A stretch of 56,040 bases of DNA from Myxococcales bacterium (GTDB lineage: Bacteria > Myxococcota > Myxococcia > Myxococcales > JAJYLH01), in assembly GCA_021787845.1 (NCBI GenBank), contig JAJYLH010000038.1:1-56040 (forward strand), written 5' to 3'. The notes below the pieces were generated by a model. It had not been told where the DNA came from. It was given only the letters and a program-made list of their open reading frames with translations, and ran no database searches. Position numbers and translations under genes: made by a program. Of the stretch, positions 52,049 to 56,040 are shown one piece after another; the first letter of the stretch is position 1; each line of letters begins with the position of its first letter.

Positions 52049-52781
52049 CGCCTTCTCCTCGTGGTCGGCTCTCTCCATGAGAGCGAGGAGTCATGCCACG
52101 CCTGGCGTGGCCCGGAGGTCAAGCGGGCGGGCACTCCGCTTCCCCCCGCGCGCGACTTCTTCGGCAGGGAAAGCACGTCTGCGACTTCCGCCGCGGCTGT
52201 CGGAGCGTTCATCCTCACCCGCCGTCGCGACGCGTGGGCGCGCCCGGCGTCTCTTCGGCGGCGCTGCTGCCCACCGTCCGATGGGTCGGCGCGATCCCGT
52301 CGCACTTGTCACGACGTCGAACGTTCAAGGTTCAAGGGCACCGCTCTCGATACGCACGAGGGGAGCATCCCAGCCGTTGCGCTGCCGCACACCATCCGAT
52401 GCGGACGCGTGGCTAGCGCACGATCTCGAAACGTGAATTCCCGCAAGAACGAGCTGCCGCAAGCGTGTCGCGCGAGCAGCATGGCCCCGCGACGCGACCG
52501 CCTGCGCGTCCGCGATCGTAGGTCGCGGCGGCGGTGTCGACCAGCGTGTGCGAATCCGTTAAGCCGATACGCTAAACCTAGACGGATCCGCTTCTGCCTA
52601 CCATCCTCTGTTGAGCCGATACGCTAGTCCCAGACGTGACCGCTCCTGCCCACCATCCCACCGACGCGCGAGGCGAGCCCTGGTTGCGGCGTCGAAATCG
52701 CCTCCAGCCCTGAAAATGCAAGCTTTCGGCCGCCCTCTTGCACATCCGGCGCGAGGTCTGGTAGCCTCTCGACACACCCTG
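52049..52781. other. Long intergenic region with a direct repeat
   Basis: No gene seen. An imperfect tandem duplication with a 52-bp period covers about 52560-52663: GCCGATACGCTA occurs at 52563 and 52615, and CACCATCC/TACCATCC ends each copy. The remainder is GC-rich sequence without recognised motifs. Confidence 0.5.
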
Positions 52782-52782
52782 A

Positions 52783-52858
52783 AGGAGGTCGCCGATGGCT
52801 CGCCTTTCCCGTTCCGCTCTCGCCGGGCAGAAGGACTGCCCCCGAGCTGCCCCCCCCC
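52783..52858 (+). promoter_or_regulatory. Ribosome site, start codon and C9 tract of the surface-protein gene
   Basis: A perfect AGGAGG (52783-52788) stands six bases before ATG 52795. The frame from this ATG reads MARLSRSALAGQKDCPRAAP, then a run of nine C (52850-52858), and stops at TAG after 27 codons. One extra C, or two fewer, would join it to the large open frame that follows. This is the classic layout of a slipped-strand on/off switch; a base-count error in the run would look the same. Confidence 0.6.
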
Positions 52859-55800
52859 GCCACACCGCAGCGGTGTAGCCTTCCGCTCGATGGCCGTCGT
52901 CGCCGCCATCCTCGGTCTCGCGGCGAAGACCGACTCCTGTACTTGGAATATTTCAACGACAGGAGACCTCGGTCGCACCCAGGAGACCGACTGCGTCCTC
53001 CCCGACGGCGGGATGTACGACTGCACCGGCGGCCCGGCGCCCAGCTCGACCGCCACGGCGTCCTCGACGCCCGACGCCGGGACGACCACCGAGGCCGGGA
53101 CCCCCGCGGCAGTCACCGTCTCGGTCTCGCCGCTCAACGTCACGCTCGGCTGGAACATGAGCCGGCAGTTCACCGCGACCGTCGCGAACACCGACCAGAC
53201 CGCAGTGGCGTGGACGATCGATGGCGGCGCGCCGACGGGCGTGACGTTCGACCAGTCCGGGCTGGTGACGATCGGCACAACGGCCCAGGCGGGCTCGTCA
53301 TTCACGCTTCGGGCGACCAGCCTCGCCGACACGACGGTCTTCGCCGAGACCACGGTGACCATTTCCAGCGTCACGCTGACGATCTCTCCCGTGTCAGCGA
53401 AGCTCAACCCGAGCGGCACCCAGACGTTCACTGGCACCACCACGGGCAGCTCGGCGAACCTCCTCTGGAGCGTCGCCGAGGGGGATGGTGGCACCATCGA
53501 CCCGGATTCTGGTCTGTACACGGCGCCGACAACCGAAGGCACCTACCATGTCCGGCTGACCGACGCGACCACGCCGAACCTCTACGCGCTGGCGACCGTG
53601 ACGGTGATGAGCGGTCCTCTGCCTTCGGTGACGATTTCGCCGTCGACCGCCACGCTCACCGCGGCCATCCCGAGCGGGCCTCCGTCCGACACGGTTCCTT
53701 TCGCCGCGACCGTCGCGAACGACACGAACACCGCGGTCACCTGGACGGTCAGCGGCACCTGCGGGACGCTCCCGACCGTCAGCACCGCAGGCGTCGTCAC
53801 CACGCTGGGCACCGCTTCTTGCTCGGGCGCCGTCATCACCGCGACCAGCGTCGACGATCCGAGCAAGTCCGCAACGGCCACCGTTGACGTGGTACCGGTG
53901 GACAGCCAACTCTTCACCCTCTATGGCACCGTCGCGCTCGGCGCGGGAGTCAACGCCACGGGGCCCGTGTACATCACTGTCAGCGGCAAGTATGCGGGCA
54001 GCACGATGCTTCCGGCTGGTCTCGGAACGACTGGGGAGAACTTCATGATCCGCGCGGCGCCTTCCGACAGCCAGATGACGACGATCGACGTGCTGGCCTA
54101 CATGGATACACAAGGCGTGCAGACATTCTTGCCGTCGGTGGACCCCTACGTCTACGTCCAGGAGACCCCTGGAGCCGCGACGTCCATATTGGAGACGCGT
54201 TCGCTGACCCTCCCGACCCCACCCACGCTGGGGACGCTGCCGCGGCCCTATGTGCAGCCGATGGACGCAAGCCTGTTGGTTAGTTGGTCTGGGCAGATGG
54301 CATCCATCTGGACCAATGGCCCGTCGTTCGAGGTCGCCGATCGCTACGCCGTGTTTCTGAAGCAGATGCCGTTTGCGACCTCGACCTGTGACGGCACGAC
54401 GGTCGGTCCGAGCGTGAACGACGTGACGCTGACGGTCCCCGCCGGCCGCGGCGACCTCGCTGTGGTCAACAACCTGACGAACGGCGACTACTACTGTGTC
54501 GCGGTGGCTGCCAGCGCCGACGGCGGGCCCGATTTCACCACTGTCGCGGCCACCAACCCCTACCAGGTTGGAGCGCTGAACGGAAGTGGTCAACTCGACG
54601 CCACTATCAACGTGGATTACAGCTCGCTGGCGAGCTCCTTGTCCACCTCGCCTGAGCCCCTCCTCTACACGTTCGCGGCCTCGAACAACGACAACGTTAT
54701 CGCCGCGCGCAGCCCGGTCTCTGGCGTGTCGACCAGCGTGTACTTGAACCAACTTCAGGACAATCAGGACTACCAGTTGCTGGGATTCGTGGACACCAAT
54801 GCCGATGGTTGGTTGGGCATCGACGAGCCTTCGTTCGTTACCGGGTTCCCGCCAACGTTTGCTGTCCGCGGAGCGAGCCCGAATCCCTTGAATGTGACGA
54901 TGAGCGACAGCGCCCGAAAGGTATCGGTGACCACGAGCGCTAGTGGCTCGACGTATGGGCTCGATTTCGTCGCGGGCCCGAATCTCGCGGCACTGGCTGG
55001 TGCCCGCGTGGACTCGATGGAAATGGGCGCAACGCCGGTCGTGTCGTCGCCGGTCGACTTGAGCTTCAACCCTGCCGGGATGTTCCCCGGAAACCCCGGG
55101 TTTTCTTCCCAGTTCGGGATGAGCTCCCCTTTGGGCTCTGGCTCGACTTTCCACTTCCTGTTGTTTGGGCTCGACGGCACGGTCGAGGAGGTCACCGCGA
55201 CCCAGAGCACCACGCTCCCGATCCCCACTGGGCTCGCCCTGGCTACAGGCGCCTACTCGTCGAAGTATCTGTCGCCAGTGGATTCGACCGGGAACGGAGT
55301 GACGACGTGCAGAAGCGGAGGAACGTGCTCGACGAGCGTCGCGGTCGCTACCAGCTACTCGAGCGGGACCGCTACGGCCGACAGCTACTGCGTAGAGATC
55401 ACTGCCGGCGGCGCAGTGGGGACTGCAAAGTTCCAAGTCGCGGATGCGAGCTCGGGTAGTTGCACTGGCGTCACCTATAACGGCACCGACGTGATCACAT
55501 CCAGCAGCGTTGCCTTGACGGCAACGAACATTCCCGGGATCACCACCGCCAACGACAATGTCTCCCTGGCGTTCACGGGCACCGGCAATTTCACGGCCAA
55601 TGACGTCTACCAGTTCCGAGTGACCCCGGGAGTCACCGTTGCCGGGACCGGTTCTCTCTCATGGAACACCAACACCGCGTACAGCGGATACCAGGTGCAA
55701 CTCAATTCGATCCTCCTGAACGCCGCCCAGAGTAACGTTGGCCTCAACGAGACCGGGTCGACGCTCGCGGCGGGCGACTACAGTGCGACGGTCACCGCGT

Positions 55801-55865
55801 TTGACAACCAGGGCAACAGCGCGACCAGCGCGCCGTTCAGCATCACCGTCCCCGTGGTGCAGTAG
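52795..55865 (+). CDS. Large secreted Ig-like repeat protein, start out of frame
   Basis: The long uninterrupted frame codes for about 1,000 residues. A hydrophobic segment (MAVVAAILGLAAKTDSC, ATG 52890) is followed by a Thr/Ser/Asp-rich linker and three Ig-like domains of the bacterial Big type (SVSPLNVTLGWNMSRQFTAT; LTISPVSAKLNPSGTQTFTG; VTISPSTATLTAAIPSGPPS). A long beta-rich region with several Asp/Asn-rich loops (DTNADGWLGIDEPSF could bind calcium) ends in another Ig-like domain. It is likely a cell-surface or matrix protein. The only start with a good ribosome site (52795) is one base out of frame because of the C9 tract; ATG 52890 has no ribosome site. It may be phase-variable, broken or mis-assembled. 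Confidence 0.75.
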
Positions 55866-55868
55866 CCG

Positions 55869-56040
55869 ATGCCGACCGGGCGGACGATGCGCGTGCCTTG
55901 GCGGGGGCGACCGGTTGGTCGCCTCCGGCCGGGGACGTTCTGGCGAGCGGCGACTGTTGTTCTCGCGATGGGCAGTGGCTTGACCTGCGGGCCGGAGCAT
56001 CCGGCGCCGAACGCGAGCGCAGGGAAGCCGATCACTCGGC
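55869..56040 (+). CDS. Lipoprotein, N-terminal part only (runs off the window)
   Basis: From ATG 55869, three bases after the previous stop, the frame is open to the end of the window. It has an Arg-rich start and then TFWRAATVVLAMGSGLTCG, where GLTC fits a lipobox, followed by EHPAPNASAGKP. The close spacing suggests co-expression with the large Ig-like protein. Function unknown. Confidence 0.5.
   Translation, partial: MPTGRTMRVPWRGRPVGRLRPGTFWRAATVVLAMGSGLTCGPEHPAPNASAGKPITR

Overview
This is a GC-rich, densely coded chromosomal window from a bacterium that most resembles the Myxococcota (former Deltaproteobacteria). The evidence is a lysozyme-lectin lipoprotein ending in a MYXO-CTERM-like tail (Cys-Gly-Cys, hydrophobic stretch, Arg cluster), many short lipoproteins with Asp/Gly/Pro-rich linkers, a Ser/Thr kinase operon with a formylglycine-generating-enzyme-like lipoprotein, and an NtrC/sigma-54 regulatory locus. 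No rRNA, tRNA, CRISPR array, phage or full insertion sequence was seen.

Layout. 0.1-7.1 kb: APC permease, metallo-beta-lactamase-fold hydrolase, prepilin-like genes and the GH25/B-lectin protein. 7.2-8.9 kb: a repeat island. 9-12 kb: a decaying toxin-antitoxin cluster (MNT nucleotidyltransferases, HEPN/HepT proteins, broken UPF0175 genes). 12.4-16.6 kb: kinase, TPR protein and FGE-like lipoprotein, joined by ATGA overlaps on the minus strand. 16.9-25 kb: CPBP protease, GT4 glycosyltransferase, PHP-domain lipoprotein, a hopanoid-type HpnK/HpnI/YkoP-like trio and an MFS transporter. 25-31 kb: AAA ATPase with zinc-ribbon partner, diacylglycerol-kinase-like protein and DnaK. 31-36 kb: two SCO1/SenC proteins, a CtaG-like protein and an FHA-transmembrane-lytic-transglycosylase fusion. 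36-40.6 kb: a 2-oxoacid:ferredoxin oxidoreductase whose first subunit fuses PorC, a GltD-like flavoprotein and PorD. 41-50 kb: an NtrC regulator and a sensor kinase with two periplasmic CxxCH haem motifs, divergent from a membrane quinone/cytochrome operon (small membrane protein, cNMP-binding protein, tetrahaem cytochrome, Tat-exported Fe-S protein, NrfD, pentahaem cytochrome). That operon is preceded by a near-consensus sigma-54 promoter and two palindromes. 51-56 kb: a hypothetical protein with a C-tract frameshift, a large Ig-like surface protein whose start is put out of frame by a C9 tract, and a lipoprotein that runs off the window.

The most unusual content is a set of miniature inverted-repeat elements (MITEs). 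Several have readable terminal inverted repeats and 8-9 bp target duplications. Two sit inside genes so that element plus duplication is a multiple of three and has no stop in the gene's frame: 231 bp in the signal peptide of the pentahaem cytochrome and 162 bp between the start codon and body of the TPR gene. A third repeat family lies in frame in a linker of the oxidoreductase fusion. One element is nested in another with its own duplication. Three 21-bp minisatellites and one 22-bp minisatellite fill other gaps.
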